A DNA stretch of 64,000 nt from Filimonas sp. (GCA_017306865.1 JAFKHH010000015.1:1-64000); one strand, 5' to 3'. Shown: positions 42,417-53,035, numbered from the stretch's first letter. Numbers and translations: made by a program. The notes: generated by a model from the sequence alone, not told the origin.

Positions 42417-45257
42417 ATGAAATATAAGAATATAAAACTGCTTGCTTTACTGGCTCTCTTTTCCGGAGTTTCGGCAGCGCAGGCGCAAACCTCAAATACG
42501 CGTAAGGCAGATTCCACTAAACTGCCTGCGACTATTATTGACCAGGGCATCAGGAGTGAACAAAGCTGGAGAACAACTGGTGCAATATTTACCATTAAAG
42601 GAGAAGAATTAACAAGAACAAACTCAGGCAACTTACTGAATACATTACAAGGCAGGATTCCGGGATTGACTGTAGCCACTGGTTCAGGTGAGCCGGGCTA
42701 TGACAACCCTACTTTATACCTGCGCGGGCAGAGTAGCTGGAACATTGCAGGCAATGCAATATCCATTTATCTCGATGGCTTCCAGGTAGACCTGAATGCG
42801 TTGGCGTCCTTATCACCATTCGAAATAGAATCAATCTCCTTATTGAAAGATGCTGCAGCACTTGCTGTATATGGTTTCGATGGAGGCGCAGGTGTATTAA
42901 GCGTACGTACGAAAGAGGGAACAGAAAGTGGTAAAACAAAAATTGAAATAAACGCAAGATATGGTAACCTTACGCCGATCGCAATGCCTAAAGTAATGGA
43001 TGCGTACGGCTATGTAACGGCTTACAATAAAGCTTTACAAAACGATGGATTGCCTGTCAAATATTACAACCCGGATCTGTACAAAGCGAATGACGATCCT
43101 TTTCATCCAAATGTAAACTGGTATGATAAAGTGCTGGGCAAAAGCTCTGCTACACAGGATTACAGCATCTCCTTCCGTGGTGGTAACAACAAAGCTAAAT
43201 TCTTTGTATTAGGCGGCTTTACAGATTTCAAAGGTGCTTATAAAGATGCCGACATAATAGATAAAGACTATGGTACGAATGCCAAATACAAAAGAGTTTA
43301 TCTAAGGACAAATGCAAATTTCCAACTGAATAAAAACCTGTCGGTAAAAGCAACTGTTTCCGGTTTTTCGGAAGACAGGAACACCCCGGATGGCTTTACC
43401 GCTTCGCAGCTTTTCTCCAACCTGTTGCGCATTCCTGCAGCAGCGTTTGCAGTAAAGAATTTAGATGGTAGCTGGGGTAACAGCTCTGTGTACAACTTCA
43501 ACCCTGTACAGCTTTTAAGACAAAATGGTGTGTACAGCTCGCACACAAGAAGCATACAGACCAATTTAAGTTTCAACCAAAAATTAGATGCACTTGTAAA
43601 AGGTTTGTCAATAAACGGCGGTATTTCATTTGCCAACCAGTATGTTGGTGTATATGAAAAAAGATTCTCCGTTCCATCTTATGAGCTTACAAAAGATGCG
43701 TATGATAACCCTGTGCTTGATGTGAATGGCAACCCGGTTTATAAAGTATTAGGCTCTGTAAGCCAAAGTATATTCGATGCGGGCAACGCACACTGGAACC
43801 GGGACGCTTTACAGTTAGGATTGAATTACAACAGGACATTTGGCAAGCATACATTCACCGGTATGGTACAGGCAATACGCCAGAACTACTCACATGATGG
43901 GCAGTACTACTCAGTAGTAGAGCAGGGGTTGCGTGGTGCCATAACGTATGATTACGATCAGAAGTATGTGGCGGATCTCTCCGCTTCTTATGCTGGTTCA
44001 GGTGACTTCCAGGCGGGACACCGTTATGGTTTATTCCCTGCATTAGGTTTGGGCTGGATCGTTTCTAATGAATCTTTCCTGAAGAACAATAAGGTCGTTG
44101 ACTTCTTAAAAGTAAGAGCATCTGTTGGTATCACTGCCAATACAAATGAGTCTTACCGTTTCTTATATGAAAAATGGGGTATTACCAACGCTGGCGTTAC
44201 AATGGGTACTACCAACACTGGTTATGGCGGACGCTCGGAAGGTGCTTATCCTAACGCAGATTTTACGTGGGAACAAAAACGCTCAGCAAACATTGGCATA
44301 GAACTATCTATCCTGAAAAAACTGAACGCTACGATCGATGTATTTGCAGAAAAACGTACGGGCATATTGGAAGCTCCTGTTGGTGTACCTTCCTATACAG
44401 GATTTAACTTCAGAAATACCAACACTGGTGAAGCAACAAATAAAGGCGCTGAAGTTTCATTGCAATACCGCGATAAAACAAAAACTGGTTTTGAATATTA
44501 TGCCGGTGCAATGTTCTCCTATGCTCACAATAAAATAACCAAGAATGCACAGGACGCACAGCCTTATGATTACCTGTACAACAAAGGTTACAGGATAAAT
44601 CAATTCAGAGGATTGCAAACTGCAGGTTTCTACCAGGTAGCTGACTTCGATGCAAGTGGTAACTTAAAAGCAGGCGTTGTAAAATCTACTTACGGCCAGG
44701 TGCGCCCGGGTGACTTAAAATATGTAGACGTAAACGGTGATGGCCTTATCAACGACTATGACAAAGTGCCAATGAAGTTTACAAAACTTCCTGAGATGAC
44801 GTTTGGCTTTAACCTCGGCTTCAAATACGCAGGTTTTGATTTCGACGCATTTGTACAGGCTGTAACAAACAGGACTGTAAGCTTACTGGATGATGCATTT
44901 GATTACACACATCCTTTGGCTAACAACAACAACATTACAGTTTTCTCTAACAATGCATGGACTCCTGAAACAGCCAACACAGCTACTACTCCAAGATTAT
45001 CTACACTGGTGAACAATAACAACAATCAACAGGCAGATTTCTGGTTGCGTAATGGCAGCTTCATCAAACTGCGCAGTGTAGAAGTGGGATACAGCATTCC
45101 GACAAAAAGGGCGCTGAAGAAATTTGAAACTCTCAGGATCTATGCAAGTGGTAACAACCTGCTGGGCACTAAGATCGAAGGGTTAGAGCCTGAGCGCCTT
45201 TCAATGGGTTATCCTTTGATGAAGACGCTGACTGTGGGACTTAAAGCAAAATTTTAG
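42417..45257 (+). CDS. Second SusC/RagA protein, without the N-terminal domain
   Basis: The protein has 946 residues from the ATG at 42417 (a TTG at 42408 is less likely). A signal peptide (LLALLALFSGVSAAQAQ) leads directly to the plug: GEELTRTNSGNLLNTLQGRI, DNPTLYLRGQSSW, LLKDAAALAVYGFDGGAGVL. The carboxypeptidase-D-like domain present in the first SusC is missing, and no TonB-box-like motif of the DIVVVAYG kind is seen. The barrel ends in the usual aromatic strand (LTVGLKAKF). It shares the operon with its own SusD and may need help from the first SusC for TonB contact. Confidence 0.92.
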   Translation: MKYKNIKLLALLALFSGVSAAQAQTSNTRKADSTKLPATIIDQGIRSEQSWRTTGAIFTIKGEELTRTNSGNLLNTLQGRIPGLTVATGSGEPGYDNPTLYLRGQSSWNIAGNAISIYLDGFQVDLNALASLSPFEIESISLLKDAAALAVYGFDGGAGVLSVRTKEGTESGKTKIEINARYGNLTPIAMPKVMDAYGYVTAYNKALQNDGLPVKYYNPDLYKANDDPFHPNVNWYDKVLGKSSATQDYSISFRGGNNKAKFFVLGGFTDFKGAYKDADIIDKDYGTNAKYKRVYLRTNANFQLNKNLSVKATVSGFSEDRNTPDGFTASQLFSNLLRIPAAAFAVKNLDGSWGNSSVYNFNPVQLLRQNGVYSSHTRSIQTNLSFNQKLDALVKGLSINGGISFANQYVGVYEKRFSVPSYELTKDAYDNPVLDVNGNPVYKVLGSVSQSIFDAGNAHWNRDALQLGLNYNRTFGKHTFTGMVQAIRQNYSHDGQYYSVVEQGLRGAITYDYDQKYVADLSASYAGSGDFQAGHRYGLFPALGLGWIVSNESFLKNNKVVDFLKVRASVGITANTNESYRFLYEKWGITNAGVTMGTTNTGYGGRSEGAYPNADFTWEQKRSANIGIELSILKKLNATIDVFAEKRTGILEAPVGVPSYTGFNFRNTNTGEATNKGAEVSLQYRDKTKTGFEYYAGAMFSYAHNKITKNAQDAQPYDYLYNKGYRINQFRGLQTAGFYQVADFDASGNLKAGVVKSTYGQVRPGDLKYVDVNGDGLINDYDKVPMKFTKLPEMTFGFNLGFKYAGFDFDAFVQAVTNRTVSLLDDAFDYTHPLANNNNITVFSNNAWTPETANTATTPRLSTLVNNNNNQQADFWLRNGSFIKLRSVEVGYSIPTKRALKKFETLRIYASGNNLLGTKIEGLEPERLSMGYPLMKTLTVGLKAKF

Positions 45258-45278
45258 AACGCACGAAATCATTACAGA

Positions 45279-46970
45279 ATGAAAAAAGTTCAAAATAATA
45301 TCATCATTGTTATAATACTCGCGGCATTCAGTCTTACTGCATGTAAGAAAGACTTCCTGGATGTAAAAAAGATCCCTGCGGATATGCCGGTAGAGTTGAT
45401 GTATAAAAGATACGATTACATACAGGGCGTTGTATGGAGCGCATACTCTTACCTGCCGGATGGCTTTGCATGGGCAGATATGGAAGCTGCAACAGACGAT
45501 GCGTATCATACCAACGTAAACAACCGCTCACACACGTTTAACTACGGCGTGTGGAACCAGTTCAACAACCCGGATGGCGTATGGGCAAACTGCTTCAATG
45601 GCGTGTACCAGGCAAACCTGTACTTAAAGAACAAAGACAAGGCAGACCTTTCCTCTATTGTGAACGGTATTGTGAACAATGACTCTACTGCATACAAAAG
45701 AGCGGTTGCCAATTTAAAATTCATGGAAGGCGAATGCTATTTCATTAAAGCATTCCTGTACTTTGAATTAGTAAAACGTTATGGCGCAGTTCCGATCATA
45801 GATCAGCCGCTGGACTACAACCAGCCTGCTTCATGGCAAGGGTTGCAAAGGAATTCGGTAGACGATTGTTTTAAATACATCTCTGCTTTATGTGATAAAG
45901 CAGCGGTTATCATCCCGGATAGTGTCCGCACAAGTTCTGTAACCAGTTGGTACGAATCTGGCAGGGCTACATACGGCGCTATCAAAGCACTTAAAGCAAG
46001 AGCATTATTATATGCTGCAAGCCCTCTGTTTAAAGAAGCAGGCTCTACAGTTACATGGGCAGATGCTGCAGCGGCGGCTCGTGAAGTAATAAAAATGGGC
46101 GTATTTGCCCTGGATGCTTCTTATACCAACCTGTTTGGCTCTACAAACGCCACATCTGCAGAAGCGATCTTCTTCAAAAGATATGGTGCGCAAAATGGTT
46201 TTGAGAAAAACAATTTCCCGATCGTGTTTGAAGGAAGCAATGGCAATAGCATAACACCGAGTGAGAATTTTGTAACTGAGTTTGAAGTAAAGAACGGCAC
46301 TACATCTGTACCATTTGACTGGAGTAACCCGGTAATGGCGGCTAGCCCGTATGCAAACCGTGACCCACGTTTGGCAGCAACAGTAGTGTACAATGGCCTT
46401 TCATTCAAATCAACTACTATACAGACTTACTATGGCGGTAACAGCGGACAGCCAAAACTAAACTCGACAAAGACGGGCTACTATTTGTCTAAATACGTAA
46501 ACCAGACTGTTGACCTGATCAACAATACAACAGCTACACGCCAGTTCTTATATTTCAGGTATGCAGAAGTTTTATTGAACTATGCAGAAGCGATGTATAA
46601 TGCATACGGCGCAGCCGCTGATCCACAGAACTATGGTATGACTGCTTTACAAGCCATTAACGCAGTAAGAGCGCGTAGCACTATGCCGGCATTAACTACT
46701 ATGTCGCAGGATGCGATCATACATGAGCGCAGGGTAGAGCTGGGCTTTGAAGGTCACCGCTGGTGGGATGTGCGCAGGTGGAAAAAAGGAGAGGTGTTAG
46801 GTGCGCCTGTTAAAAGTGTTTCCATTACACTGAACGGATCAAACTTTGTGTACACGCCAACTAAACTGGAAGACAGAGTATATGATCAGTCTAAAATGAA
46901 CTGGTACCCGATCCCTCAGGCAGAAATTACCAAAACAGCATGGATGCAGAATGCAGGCTGGGGTAATTAA
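45279..46970 (+). CDS. Second SusD/RagB surface lipoprotein
   Basis: The protein has 563 residues and an ATG start. The lipobox SLTAC gives a lipid-anchored Cys at about residue 22. Typical SusD parts are ALKARALLYAASPLFKEAGS, FRYAEVLLNYAEAMY and HERRVELGFEGHRWWDVRRW at the end. It lies 21 bases after the second SusC and pairs with it. It is only distantly like the first SusD. Confidence 0.95.
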   Translation: MKKVQNNIIIVIILAAFSLTACKKDFLDVKKIPADMPVELMYKRYDYIQGVVWSAYSYLPDGFAWADMEAATDDAYHTNVNNRSHTFNYGVWNQFNNPDGVWANCFNGVYQANLYLKNKDKADLSSIVNGIVNNDSTAYKRAVANLKFMEGECYFIKAFLYFELVKRYGAVPIIDQPLDYNQPASWQGLQRNSVDDCFKYISALCDKAAVIIPDSVRTSSVTSWYESGRATYGAIKALKARALLYAASPLFKEAGSTVTWADAAAAAREVIKMGVFALDASYTNLFGSTNATSAEAIFFKRYGAQNGFEKNNFPIVFEGSNGNSITPSENFVTEFEVKNGTTSVPFDWSNPVMAASPYANRDPRLAATVVYNGLSFKSTTIQTYYGGNSGQPKLNSTKTGYYLSKYVNQTVDLINNTTATRQFLYFRYAEVLLNYAEAMYNAYGAAADPQNYGMTALQAINAVRARSTMPALTTMSQDAIIHERRVELGFEGHRWWDVRRWKKGEVLGAPVKSVSITLNGSNFVYTPTKLEDRVYDQSKMNWYPIPQAEITKTAWMQNAGWGN

Positions 46971-47005
46971 TCTTAGCAGGATTTATCATAAACACAATTA
47001 AAAGT

Positions 47006-47884
47006 ATGATTATGAAATCATCAACAAATTTCACAATAGTAAAAAGCATATTGCCGCTGGCGCTTGGTGCTATCGCTCTTTTTAGTTGTAAAAAAGATGC
47101 GAATACCAACTATGAAGTGTATGGTAAGGTGGATAGCCTTGCTGCTACATTTACAGTTACGCCTGTAGCGGGAAATGATACCAAATTTGTAATCACCAAC
47201 ACTACGCAGGGCGGCAGTGTTGGTACAAGATGGGATGTGGGTAAAGGCAGCGGCCCGGTAATGGGCAAAACATCCGATACCGTTTTTTATCCGCTGGCAG
47301 GTACTTACACCATCAAAATGCAGGCGCTGGATAAAAGGGGTAGGTTGTATAGTGCTACACCTGTTTCTGTAACGACAACAAAAAACGATCCTGCTTATGA
47401 CAACCTTGTGAAAGGAGGAAAAATGAATGCAGGTGATGACCAGTTTTGGGGTAAGTATGACGCCAATGCGAACAAGATCATCTGGACGCTGGCAAATAAT
47501 ACGTACACAGCTACTACCGCTACAAGGCCGGTAACAGCCTCAGTAAACGGTGGTATATACCAGGCGGTACAAGTGGTAGCCAATAAAACTTACCGCTTTA
47601 CTATGAATGCGGTATATGGTGTAACGCAGGATGCATGGCTGGAAGTGTATTTAGGCCAGACTGTGCCGGCTGATGGTAAAGACTATACGGACAATAAAAG
47701 GATCGGCTTAATCACATGGGGTACGTGGACTGCATTTAACGGGTCAAAAACATTTGACCTGACCTTTGGTGCAAGTGGAACTATTTACCTGGTGATCAAA
47801 GCGGGTTGTAACTCTCCAAACGGACATTTTAGCCCGCAGGGCCTTGGTGTTACGAACATAGATTTCCGTCGCATACAGGAGTAA
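47006..47884 (+). CDS. PKD-domain surface lipoprotein (SusE/F-like role)
   Basis: The protein has 292 residues; ATGs at 47006 and 47012 both precede the signal. The signal ends ALFSC, then KKD, a lipoprotein with the export tag of surface lipoproteins. A PKD-like domain covers about 40-125 (FTVTPVAGNDTKFVITNTTQ, YPLAGTYTIKMQALDKRG). A carbohydrate-binding-like jelly roll follows (about 130-290, GGIYQAVQVVANKTYRFTMN). As the last gene of the sus operon it probably holds glycan at the cell surface. No glycosidase is encoded in the operon. Confidence 0.8.
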   Translation: MIMKSSTNFTIVKSILPLALGAIALFSCKKDANTNYEVYGKVDSLAATFTVTPVAGNDTKFVITNTTQGGSVGTRWDVGKGSGPVMGKTSDTVFYPLAGTYTIKMQALDKRGRLYSATPVSVTTTKNDPAYDNLVKGGKMNAGDDQFWGKYDANANKIIWTLANNTYTATTATRPVTASVNGGIYQAVQVVANKTYRFTMNAVYGVTQDAWLEVYLGQTVPADGKDYTDNKRIGLITWGTWTAFNGSKTFDLTFGASGTIYLVIKAGCNSPNGHFSPQGLGVTNIDFRRIQE

Positions 47885-47913
47885 TACATTCAAATCACGA
47901 ACGCGAATAAATG

Positions 47914-47947
47914 GCAAGCACTGGTAAAACAGTGCTTGCTTTTTTTG
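47914..47947 (+). terminator. Terminator of the sus operon
   Basis: A perfect 10-bp stem (GCAAGCACTG / CAGTGCTTGC) with a 6-base loop is followed by seven T. It lies 30 bases after the stop of the PKD lipoprotein. Confidence 0.92.
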
Positions 47948-47959
47948 TTTAGGGTTGGT

Positions 47960-48285
47960 TTCACGCAAAGGCGCAAAGGGGGCGCAAAGGACGCAAAGAA
48001 TTAAACTCCGCCTTGGTTCGTGTCCTCACGAACCAGCAGCTAGCAAAGAGAGTGGGTCACTTTCAAAAGACCCGCTTTACGTGTAATGAATGCGCTTAAA
48101 AAAGCGGCCCACTCTTTTGTTGCCCGGCGCGTGTCTTCATGCGCTGGCTGTTATTGGTTCGTGAGGACACGAACCAAGGCGACGATTGTATGGAACTTCT
48201 TCTGTGTTTCTGAGCCTCTGTGGCAATTCTTTGCGGCCTTTGCGATCCTTGGCGTCTTTGCGTGAAATATCTGCCAACGCGTGAA
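47960..48285. repeat. Intergenic repeats: GCAAAGG runs and GGTTCGTG palindromes
   Basis: Runs of GGCGCAAAGG-type sequence flank the stretch in opposite directions (47962-47998 and 48225-48262). Two palindromes built on TGGTTCGTG...CACGAACCA lie at 48014-48035 and 48155-48176. A GCGCGTGTCTTCATGCGC near-palindrome is at 48126-48144. The palindromes recur at 60820 and 61386. No gene is seen. Confidence 0.6.
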
Positions 48286-48295
48286 CATGCTATAA

Positions 48296-49588
48296 CTACT
48301 TCAGATCCCACACACCGGCACTTCTTTCCAGTTCTACTAATGTGGCTGCGTGGTTGTACAACGCCTGGTAATAATTTTGCTGTAAGTCGTTGTATGTTCT
48401 TTGTGCATTCAATACTTCCAGTAAAGATGTTTCACCTCTTTTGTAACTATAGATCTTCCCGTTCAATACTTTCTCTGCTTCTGACAAAAGCCCGCTTTCA
48501 TATTGCGCCACCTGTTTCTCTGCAGCCTGGTAGTTCATATAAGCTTGTGTAACTTCCACTTTTATTTGCAGCAACACCTCATCATATTGCGTAGCCGCCT
48601 GCCTGATGGTAAAGTTCGCTGCCTTCACATCTCCTTTATACCTGTTGGATAGTTTTAAGGGAATAGAGATGCCAGCGTTTACACTACGGTAAGTAGGTGT
48701 TGGCGCGATGTCATTGGTTGATTCGCCTGAGTGTTGCATACCTACAGATACACCAAGGTCTATCTTCCTGTTAGCCATTACCAGTTGCTTGTTCTTAGCC
48801 GCAACATTTTGTGTGTTCTTCGCTGCTACAGCGTCGGCACGGCTAGCCTGTGCCTCTTCAACCAGCGCTGTAAGTGCGAATGTCCTGTGCAGTTCATCGA
48901 AGTTGCCTGAAGGTAATAACAGCGTATCCAGCACTTTTGATCCTGTATGCAGATTCAGTTGCACCAGTGACGTTTTCCAGTCCGCCTCACTCTGATAAAC
49001 ACTATTTAATAAATTACCCGCTTCCAGTTTTGACTGTCGTGCATCCACCTCCATAATAGCGCCCAGTTTAAAACGGATAGAGTCTGCTGTTGCCAGTTGT
49101 TGCATCGTAGTATAAGAGTTGTAGGTAACCTTATACAAGCTATATTCCTGCAGTGCATTGTAATAGGCTAGTGTTGCGTCTGCTCTTAAGTTACGAAAGT
49201 AATCCTGCAGCAATGCCTTACTCAGCTCAGCCTGGCTTTGTGCCAGCCCTATTCTTGCCTTACGTTTACCACCCAGCTCCAGTGTAGTGGAAAGCCCGGC
49301 GTTTACGCCACGTCCCAAATGTTTAGTGGCCTGTTGGTTGTCATAAGCGCCAACAGATAATGATGGATCGGGAAAGACCTTTGCGCTTTCAATGCCTGTT
49401 TCTGCAATGCTTACATCATATTGTGCTGCTATGTAACCAAGGTTTTGTTTTCCCACCAGGGACAAATAATTGTCAAGAGAAATTTTTCTCCTGTTAAATG
49501 CCGTGTCTGTTTGTGCATGCAGCGAAGTAGCAAGCATGCACAATAGTGCGGGTAATAAAAACTTATATCGATACTGTTGAATGATCAT
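48296..49588 (-). CDS. TolC-family outer-membrane efflux protein
   Basis: The protein has 430 residues and an ATG start. The signal peptide ends SLHAQ. Two outer-membrane-efflux (OEP) repeats form the coiled barrel; helical parts such as SVYQSEADWKTSLVQLNLHT and YSYKRGETSLLEVLNAQRTY are typical of CusC/CzcC-like members. It is the exit duct for the RND pump encoded upstream in the same direction. A 328-base gap with repeats separates it from the pump gene. Confidence 0.92.
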   Translation of the reverse strand: MIIQQYRYKFLLPALLCMLATSLHAQTDTAFNRRKISLDNYLSLVGKQNLGYIAAQYDVSIAETGIESAKVFPDPSLSVGAYDNQQATKHLGRGVNAGLSTTLELGGKRKARIGLAQSQAELSKALLQDYFRNLRADATLAYYNALQEYSLYKVTYNSYTTMQQLATADSIRFKLGAIMEVDARQSKLEAGNLLNSVYQSEADWKTSLVQLNLHTGSKVLDTLLLPSGNFDELHRTFALTALVEEAQASRADAVAAKNTQNVAAKNKQLVMANRKIDLGVSVGMQHSGESTNDIAPTPTYRSVNAGISIPLKLSNRYKGDVKAANFTIRQAATQYDEVLLQIKVEVTQAYMNYQAAEKQVAQYESGLLSEAEKVLNGKIYSYKRGETSLLEVLNAQRTYNDLQQNYYQALYNHAATLVELERSAGVWDLK

Positions 49589-49916
49589 AAGACGAATTGT
49601 TTATACTGTAGTAAAACATTATTTATTTTATCAAACCTGGTTTTGTCTTTTTGCATTGCAGGCTTTCATTTGTCTACCGACGGTGTCACTTTTTGTCTTG
49701 ATACAAAAAGTAACCAAAAAGATCAAGGCTGCTTTTCTGAGGCCGGATGCTTCTCTGCAAAAGATCGAAAAGAGAAACTATCTCCGGTTTTAAACCGTTC
49801 CTGTTTAGCCGGACAACAATGCTTTCTCTATTGCTCCATCACGGCGCGAACGATGAAGTGTGCGACGCAACGAATGCTTCATCGTAGCGGTGTTGCCCGG
49901 CTCATATTAATACGCA
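49589..49916. repeat. Foldback repeat between the pump and TolC genes
   Basis: GCCGGACAACA (49808-49818) pairs with TGTTGCCCGGC (49891-49901), one mismatch. Inside, CGATGAAG (49851-49858) pairs with CTTCATCG (49877-49884). A further stretch with CTTGATACAAAAAGTAACC (about 49697) resembles repeats common in Bacteroidota. No gene is seen. Confidence 0.55.
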
Positions 49917-52900
49917 TTAACTACTTTCTTTGGGCATGAAATCTTTTTTGCCCCATTTGTTTTCTAATAAGTAATAAAGTGCCGGCAATACAAAGAGCGT
50001 AATAGCGGTTGCTACAAAAAGGCCATACACAATCACCGTCGCTAACGGACGCTGTACGTCTGAGCCAATGCCTGTAGCGAGTGATGCAGGTAGTAAGCCG
50101 AGCGCGGCCACTGTTGCTGTCATCAGCACAGGGCGGAAGCGGTCTTTTGCTCCGGAGATTACAGATGTGAGCAAATCATTTCCCTTCTTGCGCAGATCGT
50201 TAATGTGTGACACCAGTATCACACCGTTTTGTATAGATACTCCAAACAGTGCAATGAAACCAACTGCGGAAGACACATTTAGCGTCATACCTCGCACATT
50301 CAGTGCAAGCATACCACCAAACAAAGCAAGCGGTACAATGCTAAGTATAAGACCGGCTTGCCTGAACTTGCCAAAGGCGCCATATAGCAGGAGGAACATG
50401 ATCGCAAGCGCAAGTGGTACGATGATCATCAGCTTTGCATAAGCGCGGTTCTGGTTTTCGAATTGTCCACCCCATTTGATCGTGTATTTCTCATGGTCAT
50501 ACTTCACACTGGTTGCTATTTTTTGTTGCGCCTCTTTTAAAAAGCTGGTAAGGTCTGCGCCACGCAGGTTTAGCTTTACGGTCAGGTGACGCTTGTTCAT
50601 CTCTCGTGTAATGGTGCTTTCGCCCGTAGTAGTGCGTATGGTTGCTATTTGTGATAAAGGGATCTTTGCACCTGTTTGTGAAGTCAGCATCAGGTTCGAA
50701 ATTTTTTCCTGCGTATTGCGGCTCTCTTCGTTGTAGCGGCAGGTTACGTCAAATACCTTGTTGCCATCAAATACCTGGGCTATAGCCTTACCACCAATGG
50801 CTACTTCTATCAGTTCACTCACATCATTTACATTTACGCCATACCGCGCCATAGCATCCCTGTCTGCTGTTATCTGTAACTGTGGTAATGGCGGTTCCTG
50901 ATCTATAGCAAGGTCTGCCGCACCCTTGATCGTGTGCAATGTGCTCAGCACATCCTCAGCTATGCGCCGTGTTTCTTTAAAATCCTCTCCATATATTTTT
51001 ACGACCAGCTCACAATGCGCCCCGGCTATTTTATCCATTACACCATCTATCATTGGCTGGCTGAAGCCCACTGTATAGCCCGGCATAGAGGCATATTCTT
51101 TCGAAAGGTCATTGATCAGGTCTGCCTTTGTGCGCCCGTTTTTCCACTCTTTGTATGGCTTTATACCAATGCTGCATTCGTAGTGCGAAGCAGTCCAGGG
51201 GTCGGTGCCATCGTCATTGCGCCCGGCTTGTATCATCATGTACGTTACCTCCTCATGCTTCAGTGTATGCGCACGAAGTGTGTCGCTCATTTCTTTAGAT
51301 TTTTCCAGCGATACACCCGGCGGTAGTTGCACCTGTAGCCAGATGGAACCTTCATCTAAAGGGGGCAGAAAATCTTTGCCTACCGTAACGAATAAAACAA
51401 CAGCGCCGGTAAGCACAATAGCCAGCGGGATAAATACACGACGTGGCTTGCGGAGTATTTTCCTGATACGGCTATCATAATAGCTGGTAAGTTTTTCAAG
51501 CCACTTGTTGTGATACAGCTTTCTTGGTTTTCTATATACAATAAATGCAAGACCGGGAATAAGCAGTAGGGCTACGGCTAATGCGCCTAACAGTGCATAA
51601 CCTACCGTAAATGCCATAGGTGTAAATAATTTTTTCTCTACACGCTCAAAAGAGAACAGCGGCAAGTATGCGGTAATGATGATGATGGTAGAGAATAGAA
51701 CAGGTTTCGCAACGGCAAAAGCATACTGGCTAATGGAAAGTTCTTTCAATTCTTCTGAAGGATTGTCCTCCCGCTTTTTCAGGATGGTTTCCATCATTAC
51801 AATAGCGCCGTCTACAATGATGCCGAAATCAATAGCGCCAAGTGACAGCAGGTTAGCCGGAATGTTGGTGAAGTGCATGAGTATAAATGCGATCAGCAAA
51901 GCCAATGGTATGGTGATGGCTACAATAAGCGCGCCGCGCCAATTACCAAGAAACAGGATCAGCACCAGTATTACAAGGCTCATGCCTTCCAGCAAGGTGT
52001 GTGTGACTGTGTCCAGTGTTGTATTCACCAGGTTAGTCCTGTCAAGGTAAGGGCGTATTGTTACCCCTTCCGGTAAAATGTTTTTATTCAGGTCATCTAC
52101 TGCTTCATGTATGCCTTTCAGTACAGTAGAAGGGTTTTGTCCTTTTAGCAACAGCACTATTCCTTCTATGCCTTCACTATAGTTGACCTGGTGATCTGTA
52201 TAACCGAGGATGCCTTTGCGTTCCAGGTTGCCGTATTTAATCGTGCCAATATCCTTTAAAAAGACCGGTACGCCATTTACAGACCTGACCACTACATTAC
52301 CTAAGCCTTCCAGTTTTTTTACCAGCCCTATGCCACGTACCACATACCCAAGATCACCAAGTGTAAGCACGCTACCTCCAGCATTTGCATTGTTGTTGTT
52401 GATGGCTGTTTGCACATCTGTAAGCGAGAGGTGATATTGTTCCAGTTTATGCGGGTCGGCCTCTACCTGGTACTGCGTAGTAATACCGCCGAAGTTGGTT
52501 ACATCTGCTACGCCCGGCACTTGCTTTATACGGGGAATGATCGTCCATGTTTGCAAGTCTGTCAAACTACGCAGATCATTGTTTTTGCTTTCTATAATGT
52601 AGCGGTATATTTCACCTATAGGAGAGGTGAGGGGATCGAGGCCGGGCTTTGCATTATAGGGAAGCGTTACATCATTCAGGCGCTCCGTAATGCGTTGCCT
52701 TGCCCAGTAATCGTCTATACCATCTTCAAATACGATAGTGATAATAGAAAGGCCGAACGTGCTTTTGCTGCGCATTACATGCAGGCCGGGCATACCATTG
52801 AGCGCGCGCTCAACAGGGATAGTAATCTGCTGCTCCATTTCTTCGGCTGCAAGCCCCGGTACTTGTGTAACAACCTGTGAGGTTACATCCGCAATATCAG

Positions 52901-53015
52901 GATACGCCTCTACAGATAATTGCTTCCATGAGTAATACCCGAAGATGCCAAGTAGTATGAATAGGGCTACAAAAAGCCATCGCTTTTGTATAGCGGTTAG
53001 TATAAGTTGTTTCAT
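49917..53015 (-). CDS. Heavy-metal RND efflux pump, CusA/CzcA type
   Basis: The protein has 1032 residues and an ATG start, with 12 membrane segments in the usual two halves and two large periplasmic loops. The fourth membrane helix has DFGIIVDGAIVMMETILKK, the Asp/Asp/Glu set that marks metal-type (HME) RND pumps. Other family parts are VEAYPDIADVTSQVVTQVPG and TPMAFTVGYALLGAL. It uses the proton gradient to export metal ions such as Cu+, Ag+, Zn2+ or Co2+ from periplasm through TolC. The exact metal is not decided by sequence. It lies 20 bases after the adaptor gene. Confidence 0.95.
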   Translation of the reverse strand: MKQLILTAIQKRWLFVALFILLGIFGYYSWKQLSVEAYPDIADVTSQVVTQVPGLAAEEMEQQITIPVERALNGMPGLHVMRSKSTFGLSIITIVFEDGIDDYWARQRITERLNDVTLPYNAKPGLDPLTSPIGEIYRYIIESKNNDLRSLTDLQTWTIIPRIKQVPGVADVTNFGGITTQYQVEADPHKLEQYHLSLTDVQTAINNNNANAGGSVLTLGDLGYVVRGIGLVKKLEGLGNVVVRSVNGVPVFLKDIGTIKYGNLERKGILGYTDHQVNYSEGIEGIVLLLKGQNPSTVLKGIHEAVDDLNKNILPEGVTIRPYLDRTNLVNTTLDTVTHTLLEGMSLVILVLILFLGNWRGALIVAITIPLALLIAFILMHFTNIPANLLSLGAIDFGIIVDGAIVMMETILKKREDNPSEELKELSISQYAFAVAKPVLFSTIIIITAYLPLFSFERVEKKLFTPMAFTVGYALLGALAVALLLIPGLAFIVYRKPRKLYHNKWLEKLTSYYDSRIRKILRKPRRVFIPLAIVLTGAVVLFVTVGKDFLPPLDEGSIWLQVQLPPGVSLEKSKEMSDTLRAHTLKHEEVTYMMIQAGRNDDGTDPWTASHYECSIGIKPYKEWKNGRTKADLINDLSKEYASMPGYTVGFSQPMIDGVMDKIAGAHCELVVKIYGEDFKETRRIAEDVLSTLHTIKGAADLAIDQEPPLPQLQITADRDAMARYGVNVNDVSELIEVAIGGKAIAQVFDGNKVFDVTCRYNEESRNTQEKISNLMLTSQTGAKIPLSQIATIRTTTGESTITREMNKRHLTVKLNLRGADLTSFLKEAQQKIATSVKYDHEKYTIKWGGQFENQNRAYAKLMIIVPLALAIMFLLLYGAFGKFRQAGLILSIVPLALFGGMLALNVRGMTLNVSSAVGFIALFGVSIQNGVILVSHINDLRKKGNDLLTSVISGAKDRFRPVLMTATVAALGLLPASLATGIGSDVQRPLATVIVYGLFVATAITLFVLPALYYLLENKWGKKDFMPKESS

Positions 53016-53035
53016 TGTGTTCGTGTTGCTTTAGC

